Shown in pieces: positions 1 through 6,279 of a stretch of DNA of 7,699 nt. The stretch comes from Actinomycetes bacterium. GTDB taxonomy: Bacteria; Actinomycetota; Coriobacteriia; Coriobacteriales; Coriobacteriaceae. Positions within the stretch are counted from its first letter, which is position 1, and every line of letters starts with the position of its first letter. Location: contig JAEZNV010000130.1 in NCBI GenBank assembly GCA_023441725.1, forward strand, positions 1 to 7,699. Reading direction: 5' to 3'. The notes under the pieces are model-generated. The model did no database searches. It was given only the letters and a program-made list of their open reading frames with translations, and was not told the origin of the DNA. The translations under genes and the position numbers were made by a program.

Positions 1-3000
1 ACCGCCGGCATGTACTCCTCGGACAAGAAGTAGTCGGCCGGCAGGTTGATGCCCACGCTCGCCGCCTCCACGCCGGCATCGTCGTCGCCGCGCGCCTCGG
101 CCACGGCCTGGCCCAGCATCTGCGTAAACAGGTCAAAGCCCACGCTCGACAGGTTACCGTGCTGCTCGGCGCCCATAAGCGAACCGGCGCCGCGGATCTC
201 CAGGTCGCGCATGGCGATGCGCATGCCGCTGCCCAGGTCCTGGAACTCGGAAAGCGCGGTCAGGCGTGCCGCGGCCTCCTCGGTAAGCGGCAGCTCGCCG
301 GGGAACATAAAGTACGCGTATGCCTGCGTGGCCGAGCGGCCCACGCGGCCCTTAAGCTGGTAGAGCTGTGCCAGACCCAGACGCTGCGAGTCCTCAATGA
401 TGAGCGTGTTGGCCGTTGCGTTGTCGATGCCGCTCTCCACGATGGTCGTGGCGATAAGCACGTTGATCTTCTTGGTCGCGAACTCGATCATCACGTCCTC
501 GACCTCGCGCGGGCTCATCTTGCCGTGCGCCACGCCCACGCGCGCCTCGGGCGCGGCCTCGTGCACGCGCGCCACGGCATCGTCGATGGTCTTGACGCGG
601 TTGGACACGTAATACACCTGACCGCCGCGACCCACCTCCAGGCGAATCGCCGCGCTCACCACGTCGGGGTCGTACTCCCCCACGTGCACGATCACGGGAC
701 GACGCCCAGTCGGCGGCGTGGTGATCAGGCTCATGTCGCGCACGCCGCTCGTGGCCATCTGCATGGTTCGCGGAATCGGCGTTGCCGAGAGCGTGAGCAC
801 GTCGATTTGCTCGCGCAGATTCTTGAGCTGCTCCTTGTGCTGCACGCCAAAGCGCTGCTCTTCGTCGATGATCACCAGGCCCAGGTTCTTGGGGTTCACG
901 TCGGCCGAAAGCAGACGGTGCGTGCCGATGAGCACATCAATCGTGCCCTCGGCAAACGCCTTGAGCGCGCGCTTTTGCTGCGCCGGCGTGCGGAAGCGGC
1001 TGAGTACCTCGACCTCCAAGCCAAACGGGGCAAAACGCTCAAAGAATGTCTCGTAGTGCTGTTGGGCCAGAATGGTCGTGGGGCAGAGCACCATGACCTG
1101 GCGGCCGGAGTCCACGCACTTAAACGCCGCGCGCAGAGCGACCTCGGTCTTGCCGAAACCCACGTCGCCGCACAGCAGGCGATCCATGGGCTTGGGTGCC
1201 TCCATGTCGGCCTTGATGTCGGCGATGGCCTCCAGCTGGTCGCGCGTCTCGTCGTAAGGGAAGCTCTGCTCCATCTCGATCTGCTCGGGCGTGTCGGGCG
1301 GGCAGGCGATACCGGTAATCGACGAGCGGCGCGTATACAGGTCGACCAGGTCAAACGCCAGCTTTTTGGCGTTCTTGCGCGCCTTGTTGGTGGCACGCGT
1401 CCAGTCGGCGGTGTTGAGTCTGGTCAGACGCGGTTTATCGCCGTCGGGGCCAACGTAGCGCGTAATACGGTCAACCTGCTCGAGCGGCACGTAGAGCTTG
1501 TCGCCATCGGCGTATTCCAGCAAAAAGTAGTCGCGTTCCTTGCCGCCCACTTCCTGGCGCGCGATCTCGCTAAAGAGCGCGATGCCGTGAGTGGCGTGCA
1601 CCACGTAGGCGCCCGGCTTAAACGGGAACGTGATCTGCGTAATGTCCACCTTGCGGCGGCTGCGCGCGCGGTTGGCGTCCATGCGGGCGTTGAGGTCGGC
1701 GATCGAGAACACGGCCAGGTTGGCATCGGGCACCACTACGCCCTGCGGCAGGGCGGCATCGACAAAGGTTACGCGTCCGCGCGAGATGGTGGGCACGGCA
1801 GCACCGGCGGCAGCCTGGGCGGCACCCGCCTCGAGTGAGCGGGCGTTGAGCGCATCTGCCTTGCGCTCGCGAATGGAAGCATGGGCCTCCTGGCGGGCGG
1901 CACGGTCGGCAGAATCCGCCGCTGCCACGCGCACGCGGTCGCCGATAGCGCCGGTATTTTCGGGCGCCGCGGTCAGCGACTCCTCAAAGGTAATGCCCTC
2001 GTCGCCAAAGGTAAGCTCCATCGACTCGCGCGCACCGCGGTCGGGGATGGCAAACACGCAGGCATAGCGCTTACCCACGACCTCCTGGATGCGCGTCATA
2101 AAACGGTTGTCCGAGCCTGCGATGGCCGGCTGCTCAATCTTGAGCTCGGCCGTCACCGCACCGCCGGCACGGATGAGGCTCACGTAGTTCAGGCGCTGCT
2201 GGGCACCAAAGTCGAGCTGTTGGGCGCGCACGTACAAGCCGTCCAGGCGATCGACCCCCGCCTCGCCGGCACGGGCCTCGATATCCTCGTAGGCGCGCAG
2301 GCAATCGTCGAACAGCGAGCGCGGCTCGGACAGCACCACGAGCGCCTTGCCGCTCACGTGCGACAGCGGGCTTACGGTCTGGCCGTACATCACCGGCAAA
2401 AAGCGATCGAGCTCAGGCGTGACGATGCGCGCATCCACCATCTCGAGCAATGCGGCCAGTTTGCTGTCGTCCTGGCTGGCACGATAGAGCGCCACATGCA
2501 TGTTGTGGACGGCCTCGTCGGTAAGCGCCAGCTCACGGCAGGGGAAGATCTCGATGCTGTCTTCGTTGCCGATGGTCTGGCCCGTTGAGCTCACCATACG
2601 GCGGATGCGATCGATCTCGTCGCCGAAAAACTCAATGCGCACGGGCGCTTTTTCCTGCGCGGGGAACACCTCGACGGTGTCGCCGTGCACACGGAACAGG
2701 CCGGGCGCGTCGGCGGCACCGGCATTGGTGTAGCCCATGCCCACCAAGCGCTGTGGCACCTCGTCAAAAGGAATCTCCTCGCCCACCGCAAAAGTAGTGG
2801 ACTCCCAGTAGCGGCTCTCGACTGGCGGCACGCAACGCAGCAGCGCACGGGCCGAGGCGACCATGATGCAGTTGTCCCCGCGCACGATGCGCCCGAGCGC
2901 CTCGCAGCGCTGGGCAACCACGGCATCGTCAGGCGCCTGCTCGCGCCACGGATAGTCCTTGCGCTCGGGAAAACGGCACACGTGCGCCAGGCCCACATAA

Positions 3001-3215
3001 GCAGCAAGGCTGCGCGCGGCGCGATCGGCCGAGTCCTCGCCGCTCACAATGTAGACCGTGGGGCGCGGACGGCGCGCAAACTGGGCTGCCGCCATAAGCG
3101 TGCGACCCGATTGCGACACGGCCAGCGTCACGTCCTCGCCGGCATCGAGTCCGGCCTCGACAGTCTGCAGCGCCTCGGCAGTGTAGAGCTGCGCGGCTAT
3201 ACGGTGAATGAGCAT
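1..3215 (-). CDS. mfd: Transcription-repair coupling factor Mfd (3' end beyond the left edge)
   Basis: Mfd is a cytoplasmic ATP-driven DNA translocase. It binds RNA polymerase stalled at a lesion, pushes it off and recruits UvrA for nucleotide excision repair. The 1071 visible codons read without a stop. Residues about 1-350 form the UvrB-like module, with GLFRVHGDTVEVFP at 172-185 and IEFFGDEI at 194-201. The RNA-polymerase-interacting module starts near KPGAYVVHATHG (533-544). The RecG-like motor follows: Walker A GDVGFGKT at 683-690, DEEQRFG at 784-790, SATPIPRT at 810-817 and QLKGRVGRS around 953-961, then the TRG region (DLEIRGAGSLMGAEQ). Against E. coli Mfd (1148 residues) the Walker A lies about 54 residues later, so the whole protein is probably near 1200 residues, and about 120-130 residues including most of the autoinhibitory C-terminal domain are missing here. 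The ATG at 3215 is chosen because GGAGGA precedes it by 5 bases. Family assignment is secure. Confidence 0.97.
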   Translation of the reverse strand, partial: MLIHRIAAQLYTAEALQTVEAGLDAGEDVTLAVSQSGRTLMAAAQFARRPRPTVYIVSGEDSADRAARSLAAYVGLAHVCRFPERKDYPWREQAPDDAVVAQRCEALGRIVRGDNCIMVASARALLRCVPPVESRYWESTTFAVGEEIPFDEVPQRLVGMGYTNAGAADAPGLFRVHGDTVEVFPAQEKAPVRIEFFGDEIDRIRRMVSSTGQTIGNEDSIEIFPCRELALTDEAVHNMHVALYRASQDDSKLAALLEMVDARIVTPELDRFLPVMYGQTVSPLSHVSGKALVVLSEPRSLFDDCLRAYEDIEARAGEAGVDRLDGLYVRAQQLDFGAQQRLNYVSLIRAGGAVTAELKIEQPAIAGSDNRFMTRIQEVVGKRYACVFAIPDRGARESMELTFGDEGITFEESLTAAPENTGAIGDRVRVAAADSADRAARQEAHASIRERKADALNARSLEAGAAQAAAGAAVPTISRGRVTFVDAALPQGVVVPDANLAVFSIADLNARMDANRARSRRKVDITQITFPFKPGAYVVHATHGIALFSEIARQEVGGKERDYFLLEYADGDKLYVPLEQVDRITRYVGPDGDKPRLTRLNTADWTRATNKARKNAKKLAFDLVDLYTRRSSITGIACPPDTPEQIEMEQSFPYDETRDQLEAIADIKADMEAPKPMDRLLCGDVGFGKTEVALRAAFKCVDSGRQVMVLCPTTILAQQHYETFFERFAPFGLEVEVLSRFRTPAQQKRALKAFAEGTIDVLIGTHRLLSADVNPKNLGLVIIDEEQRFGVQHKEQLKNLREQIDVLTLSATPIPRTMQMATSGVRDMSLITTPPTGRRPVIVHVGEYDPDVVSAAIRLEVGRGGQVYYVSNRVKTIDDAVARVHEAAPEARVGVAHGKMSPREVEDVMIEFATKKINVLIATTIVESGIDNATANTLIIEDSQRLGLAQLYQLKGRVGRSATQAYAYFMFPGELPLTEEAAARLTALSEFQDLGSGMRIAMRDLEIRGAGSLMGAEQHGNLSSVGFDLFTQMLGQAVAEARGDDDAGVEAASVGINLPADYFLSEEYMPA

Positions 3216-3220
3216 GCTGT

Positions 3221-3226
3221 TCCTCC
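3221..3226 (-). promoter_or_regulatory. Ribosome binding site of mfd
   Basis: GGAGGA on the minus strand lies 5 bases before the ATG at 3215. It is a near-perfect Shine-Dalgarno sequence and fixes the mfd start. Confidence 0.8.
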
Positions 3227-3240
3227 GGCATTGCAACGCC

Positions 3241-3268
3241 AAAAGCCCGCCGGGGCAAGCTCGGCGGG
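3241..3268 (-). terminator. Terminator-like hairpin in the mfd leader
   Basis: On the minus strand CCCGCCG is not the literal arm; the paired arms are 3268-3262 and 3252-3246, a perfect 7-bp all-GC stem (plus strand cccgccg and cggcggg) with a 9-base loop. It is followed at once by CTTTT. The hairpin ends only 30 bases before the mfd start codon. The plus strand has no T-run after the stem, so the element works, if at all, on transcription going into mfd. It could stop read-through from upstream or act as an attenuator. The T-run is short (four T), so efficiency cannot be judged. A weak promoter candidate overlaps it: ATGACA at 3296-3291, 17 bases, then TACGAC at 3273-3268. Confidence 0.55.
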
Positions 3269-3313
3269 TCGTACGTCAAAAATCATTGCCTGTCATGGTA
3301 GCGCATGGAGAGG

Positions 3314-3362
3314 ACTCCTGCTCAAGCGTACGCCCAGCCCCGCAACAAAAACGCCAGATAGA
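3314..3362. repeat. 49-bp intergenic direct repeat, copy A
   Basis: This stretch matches 5026-5074 at 46 of 49 positions in the same orientation. The three differences are at 3319 (t/a), 3329 (t/c) and 3359 (t/c). The longest identical blocks include ctcaagcg and cgcccagccccgcaacaaaa. It lies between the ligase stop codon and mfd, and carries a T-tract that reads on the minus strand. Homology to the other copy stops at 3363 and before 3314. I do not recognise the family. Confidence 0.9.
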
Positions 3363-3377
3363 ACTGGACTCACCGGC
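3346..3377 (-). terminator. Probable intrinsic terminator after the ligase gene
   Basis: On the minus strand GCCGG (3377-3373) can pair with CTGGC (3357-3353) including one G-U pair. Alternatively CCAG (3367-3364) can pair with CTGG (3357-3354) around a 6-base loop. A run of five T follows at 3351-3347. The 3' arm and T-run lie inside repeat copy A, whereas the 5' arm lies outside it and gives a weaker stem than in copy B. The hairpin is about 61 bases downstream of the ligase stop codon. Efficiency is uncertain because the stem is short. Confidence 0.45.
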
Positions 3378-3438
3378 TTCGCCAAAATTTCCCCGTCACG
3401 TCGAACGCCGCAACCACGGAAGGTGCCCCAAGAAACGG

Positions 3439-4905
3439 CTATTCCTCAAAAAAGCTCGCAACGTTTAAGCGGCTCGTCCACTCGCCTATGGTGTTGGCAA
3501 AACCGACGCGTGTATACACGCCCGCAAAACGGCCGCGATACAGGTACAGGCCTTCCATATTAGAAGCGGGCGCAAAACCAAGATCATCCACAAGTCCTTT
3601 GGGCGCCTCTCCTCGATGCGGCCCATCGACAAGCGTTCCGCGCAAGCAGGGAGTCTGATACTGCTGAGCATACTCCTGTACAATCGCCCCAGCGGCCGCA
3701 GCGCGAGCTAGCACCTGGGACCATTCCTGTTCCGTGACATCCAAACCAGCGACAACGCCAACCGCATTGTAGCCGCCGCACGGCTTGACGATCCATCGAT
3801 CCTTTTCGACAAATCTCAACAACTGGGTGCTTTCGTCCAAAATCTCGGTATAGGGCACATGCTCCCGTACAAACGATTGCTCCTCCGAGCTCAACAAGGA
3901 CTGACCGGCCCGAGACCACAAAAACGCAAATACGGTCTTAGTCGCACACGGCCACGTTCTAAAACCACCAACGATACATGCAAGCCCTTCTTGGGCAGCC
4001 TCGATTAAGGCCGAGCGTCCGTCGCACGGCTTATCCCACAGCTCGCCGGTCACCGCGCGCCGCCAAACGCAATCAATGGGACCAGCGGCATCGCACAGGC
4101 GCCTAGCACCGCCCTCTTCTTCGGCAATCCGCAGGTCGCGCACGTCCGCAAAGCGTGCGACTACACCCCGCCGCCTCATAAGGTCGACAAAATGAGCCGC
4201 ATCTTCCAAGTCGATGCTTTCCGAATAGTCGACGATTGCCACCGAAGCGGGATAGATCTTTGATTGCGGTGCATGGGGTCCCTCGTCAACGCGGACCCCG
4301 TCGTCCGATCGTGCACTATCCTCGGTGCGGCGAGGATGGGCCAGCTCCCACTCTGCATAGGTCTCAAACAATGCATCTATCCAGCTACCGCACAAATCGT
4401 ACTGCCGAAAGCCGGGATGATTGGACGCAAACTCCTCAAAGGAAGGTGTCATTCGCACGGCTTGGCAGACCGCATCGGTCACTACCATTCCAGCGCTGCC
4501 ATCGGTATTGAGCTCGCAAAACGTATACGACCCGGTGTCCTCGTCAAGAAAGATATCGACGCGCGCAAGGGGAATCTGGCAATCATAGCCGGCATCCATA
4601 GCGCACAGGTCAGCAAAAGCCGGATCCATGCGAAACCACGCACGCACGGACGCATCGGAGCAAAACGCCCGCGTCACCTTGTCCATGATGCCGTACATAC
4701 GCTCGGCGGCCTCTTTAAGAAGCGCCGTCATGTTCTTGTCGAATATCTTTGGCGTCAGAGCCCAGGGCGCAGGATCGCCGTGGTAGAGCGCATGGGTTTG
4801 AGACAAGTGCTCGTCGCCTTTGCGACGACCAGGCAGGTCACCTTCGCGCTTGCGCACGATGCGCTCAAAATAATCTTCAAGCTCTCGCGTCTTCGATGTT
4901 GCCAC
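3439..4905 (-). CDS. Glutathionylspermidine-synthase-like ATP-grasp ligase
   Basis: This is a predicted cytoplasmic 488-residue ligase that would join a carboxylate to an amine via an acyl phosphate. Residues 115-143 carry the pattern of the glutathionylspermidine synthase ATP-grasp fold: R115-x-D117, then E131-L-N133-TDGSAG, matching the arginine and the Mg-binding D, E, N of that family. The ATP-binding part lies near the C-terminus: WIVKPCGGYNAVGVVAG at 371-387 (K374), IVQEY at 408-412, and MEGLYLYRGRFAGVYTR near 450-466. This order is that of circularly permuted ATP-grasp proteins. There is no CHAP amidase domain, so it resembles stand-alone YgiC/YjfC-type enzymes but is about 100 residues longer, with a charged, poorly conserved-looking stretch near 190-218. 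The GTG at 4905 is preferred over an in-frame ATG at 4917, because the ATG lies within the GGAGGG binding site. GC is lower than in mfd or nth. It sits alone between two 49-bp repeats. The substrate is unknown, and real glutathionylspermidine synthesis is doubtful in an actinobacterium. Confidence 0.8.
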   Translation of the reverse strand: MATSKTRELEDYFERIVRKREGDLPGRRKGDEHLSQTHALYHGDPAPWALTPKIFDKNMTALLKEAAERMYGIMDKVTRAFCSDASVRAWFRMDPAFADLCAMDAGYDCQIPLARVDIFLDEDTGSYTFCELNTDGSAGMVVTDAVCQAVRMTPSFEEFASNHPGFRQYDLCGSWIDALFETYAEWELAHPRRTEDSARSDDGVRVDEGPHAPQSKIYPASVAIVDYSESIDLEDAAHFVDLMRRRGVVARFADVRDLRIAEEEGGARRLCDAAGPIDCVWRRAVTGELWDKPCDGRSALIEAAQEGLACIVGGFRTWPCATKTVFAFLWSRAGQSLLSSEEQSFVREHVPYTEILDESTQLLRFVEKDRWIVKPCGGYNAVGVVAGLDVTEQEWSQVLARAAAAGAIVQEYAQQYQTPCLRGTLVDGPHRGEAPKGLVDDLGFAPASNMEGLYLYRGRFAGVYTRVGFANTIGEWTSRLNVASFFEE

Positions 4906-4909
4906 GTTA

Positions 4910-4915
4910 CCCTCC
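4910..4915 (-). promoter_or_regulatory. Ribosome binding site that decides the ligase start
   Basis: GGAGGG lies 4 bases before the GTG at 4905 (5 bases if only GGAGG is counted). The competing in-frame ATG at 4917 shares its G with this site and has only a poor GAGC upstream. Initiation at GTG, four codons later, is therefore the better reading. Confidence 0.6.
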
Positions 4916-4944
4916 ATTGCTCGATTTTTTGCTCATGCTACGCC

Positions 4945-4967
4945 AGCGCGCGCGGCTTCGGCGCGCT
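4945..4967. other. GC-rich stem-loop in the ligase leader
   Basis: The arms agcgcgc (4945-4951) and gcgcgct (4961-4967) are perfect 7-bp complements around a 9-base loop. Neither strand has a T-run directly after the stem, so it is not an intrinsic terminator. It ends about 40 bases before the ligase start codon and would be in the 5' leader if the promoter lies upstream. I found no convincing -35/-10 pair between 4918 and 5025. Confidence 0.4.
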
Positions 4968-5025
4968 TGAATAGCCTTCTAAATTAGCAACACATTTTTG
5001 CATGAGGCAGCGGGAGGCAACATAT

Positions 5026-5074
5026 ACTCCAGCTCAAGCGCACGCCCAGCCCCGCAACAAAAACGCCAGACAGA
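5026..5074. repeat. 49-bp intergenic direct repeat, copy B
   Basis: This is the partner of 3314-3362, 46 of 49 identical and in the same orientation, with an offset of exactly 1712 bases. It lies between the zinc-ribbon gene's stop codon and the ligase gene. Its right boundary falls inside the loop of the terminator hairpin at 5058-5088, so only the 3' arm and T-tract (minus-strand sense) belong to the repeat. About 33 bp of the repeat lie beyond the T-tract, where a simple terminator would need no conservation. Confidence 0.9.
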
Positions 5075-5088
5075 CGAGCCACCTGGCG
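5058..5088 (-). terminator. Intrinsic terminator of the zinc-ribbon gene
   Basis: On the minus strand CGCCAG (5088-5083) pairs perfectly with CTGGCG (5069-5064) around a 13-base loop. Five T (5063-5059) follow directly, then GTT. The stem begins 26 bases after the stop codon of the zinc-ribbon gene, as expected for its transcript end. It therefore separates that gene from the ligase gene downstream. Confidence 0.75.
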
Positions 5089-5114
5089 CTATCAGAGTGA
5101 GCTATACGCCGAGC

Positions 5115-6161
5115 CTAGTCGTAGACGCCCATTTTAAGCAGCGTGAAGGTCGGGGCGCCGTCACCCTGCGCGACGCGGACCGTGCAAGTCTCGGTACGGC
5201 CCCTGGATGCGTCCGCTTGAATTGCGGCGATGAACTGATCCTTTGACAGGCCGTAGGTGCTCTCGGGGATGTCGGAAGGAAGTAACATGCCGCCAGCACT
5301 GTAGACTTCATAGGTGAGCTCGTAGATGTTGTCGCCAAGGTCAGTCGCGCCCGTAACGATGGCACACGGTGGGTTGTAATTCCCCTGGCCGTATTCCTGT
5401 TTCAGGTACAAGTACCCACCATGCGCTTCGGCCGAATCAGGAATCACCTGCCCCTCCGGCGTTCTGTCATACGTCATATCAGCATCGGAAAGCGTCAGGC
5501 CCGTCAAGCGGTTGAGTTCCCTATTGACCGCATCAGTCGCTATACGCTGGCTATTACCGTTGTCATAGTCGCCTTTCTCGATTCGATACGGCGCGTTGTC
5601 AATAAAATGGCACCAGATAAACTTGACCAGCTTGTATTTCTCGTCATCCGAAAGCCCATCAGTCGAATCGAAAGCACCCGCCTGATACCAGTCCAGATCG
5701 AAGTGCTCCTCCGTAAAGTTCGACAGAAACAGGTTTGCGGCGGCATAGGTTGCCTGGTCGTTGAGGTCAACCTTTACACTGCTGCCCGTCTGCTCGGGCT
5801 CATCCGCCTCGTCCTCGTCGGCGGTAGGCTTCTCCTTGGCGCTTCCCTTGTCCTTATGCTCGGCCGAACCCTCGTCGGACCCCAGCACCGTAACCTGCGA
5901 TGAGCTGCCCTGCCCAAGCGGACCCAGTACGCCGGTCAGCGCCAGAGCGGCACCGCCCGCCACCAGCACGCCCACCACGCACACGCCGACAATCACCGCG
6001 CGCTTATGCGACTTCTTCTGCACGGGAGGCATCCCTGCCGCCGGCATCGGCGCGGGCTCAGCAGGCGCGGCAGCCGGAGAAGCGGCGCCCATGCGTGCCC
6101 CGCAGTTCGTGCAAAAATCGGTTCCGTCGGGCATCTCGGAGCCACACTTGGTGCAAAACAT
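5115..6161 (-). CDS. Zinc-ribbon single-pass membrane protein, function unknown
   Basis: This is a 348-residue protein. It opens with a double-CxxC zinc ribbon (C3, C6, C17, C20), followed by an Ala/Pro linker (24-47) and the basic patch KKSHKR (49-54). One transmembrane segment spans about 55-77. A charged Lys/Asp/Glu-rich linker follows (about 96-125), then a domain of about 220 residues from 127 to the end, with NLFLSNFTEEHF at 143-154. By the positive-inside rule the zinc ribbon is cytoplasmic and the C-terminal domain extracytoplasmic. This architecture is common in Coriobacteriia and Firmicutes, but I do not recognise a function. The start at 6161 is chosen because GAGGGG lies 10 bases upstream and the zinc ribbon begins immediately. 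An in-frame ATG at 6191 would sit almost at the predicted transcription start. The gene has its own likely promoter and terminator, so it is probably monocistronic. Confidence 0.85.
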   Translation of the reverse strand: MFCTKCGSEMPDGTDFCTNCGARMGAASPAAAPAEPAPMPAAGMPPVQKKSHKRAVIVGVCVVGVLVAGGAALALTGVLGPLGQGSSSQVTVLGSDEGSAEHKDKGSAKEKPTADEDEADEPEQTGSSVKVDLNDQATYAAANLFLSNFTEEHFDLDWYQAGAFDSTDGLSDDEKYKLVKFIWCHFIDNAPYRIEKGDYDNGNSQRIATDAVNRELNRLTGLTLSDADMTYDRTPEGQVIPDSAEAHGGYLYLKQEYGQGNYNPPCAIVTGATDLGDNIYELTYEVYSAGGMLLPSDIPESTYGLSKDQFIAAIQADASRGRTETCTVRVAQGDGAPTFTLLKMGVYD

Positions 6162-6171
6162 ATTCGGGCAT

Positions 6172-6177
6172 CCCCTC
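6172..6177 (-). promoter_or_regulatory. Ribosome binding site of the zinc-ribbon gene
   Basis: GAGGGG lies 10 bases before the ATG at 6161, a slightly long but usable spacing. No comparable site precedes the in-frame ATG at 6191. Confidence 0.5.
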
Positions 6178-6199
6178 ACAACAAACGGCATCTGTCGCC

Positions 6200-6205
6200 A
6201 TCATA
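6200..6205 (-). promoter_or_regulatory. Probable -10 box of the zinc-ribbon gene
   Basis: TATGAT on the minus strand matches the TATAAT consensus at five of six positions and lies 38 bases before the ATG at 6161. The hexamer 17 bases upstream (ACATTT, 6228-6223) is a poor -35 box, so the promoter may need an activator. Transcription would start near 6193. Confidence 0.4.
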
Positions 6206-6227
6206 TTGAGCCTTCGCGGCCCAAATG

Positions 6228-6239
6228 TGTTGCGCAACA
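6228..6239. promoter_or_regulatory. Perfect 12-bp palindrome, candidate operator
   Basis: TGTTGCGCAACA is its own reverse complement over 12 bp. It abuts the -35 position of the predicted promoter of the zinc-ribbon gene, which is where a dimeric regulator would bind. I do not recognise the regulator, and only one copy is seen in the window. Confidence 0.35.
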
Positions 6240-6242
6240 TTA

Positions 6243-6264
6243 GCCGCCGTCTTCGGACGCCGGC
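6243..6264. other. Stem-loop with UUCG tetraloop after nth
   Basis: The arms gccgccgtc (6243-6251) and gacgccggc (6256-6264) pair over 9 bp with one internal mismatch, closed on the plus strand by a cUUCGg tetraloop. On the minus strand it starts 15 bases after the nth stop codon, but TAATG follows instead of a T-run. It may protect the nth transcript end or act as a weak terminator. It is not a canonical terminator on either strand. Confidence 0.4.
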
Positions 6265-6279
6265 AAAACGTGCCGAGCC

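Noticed and set aside
854..866. DEEQ instead of DEEH in the Mfd Walker B motif
   Set aside because: DEEQ is usual in Mfd of Gram-positive bacteria, so this is not unusual.
159..1838. A 559-codon open frame on the plus strand opposite mfd
   Set aside because: It is antisense to a clearly conserved Mfd frame, has a His/Arg/Ala-rich composition typical of the shadow of a high-GC gene, and no ribosome binding site was identified.
3305..3361. Tiny plus-strand frame (MERTPAQAYAQPRNKNAR) with a parallel frame at 5002-5100 in the other repeat copy
   Set aside because: Both frames share the repeat and one difference is synonymous, which is suggestive. However, neither has a ribosome binding site, one stops where the other continues, and both overlap minus-strand terminators. 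Shared DNA explains the likeness.
4236..4974. Overlapping plus-strand open frames opposite the ligase gene
   Set aside because: They are antisense to a frame with recognisable ATP-grasp motifs, show no conserved motif themselves and overlap one another in different frames.
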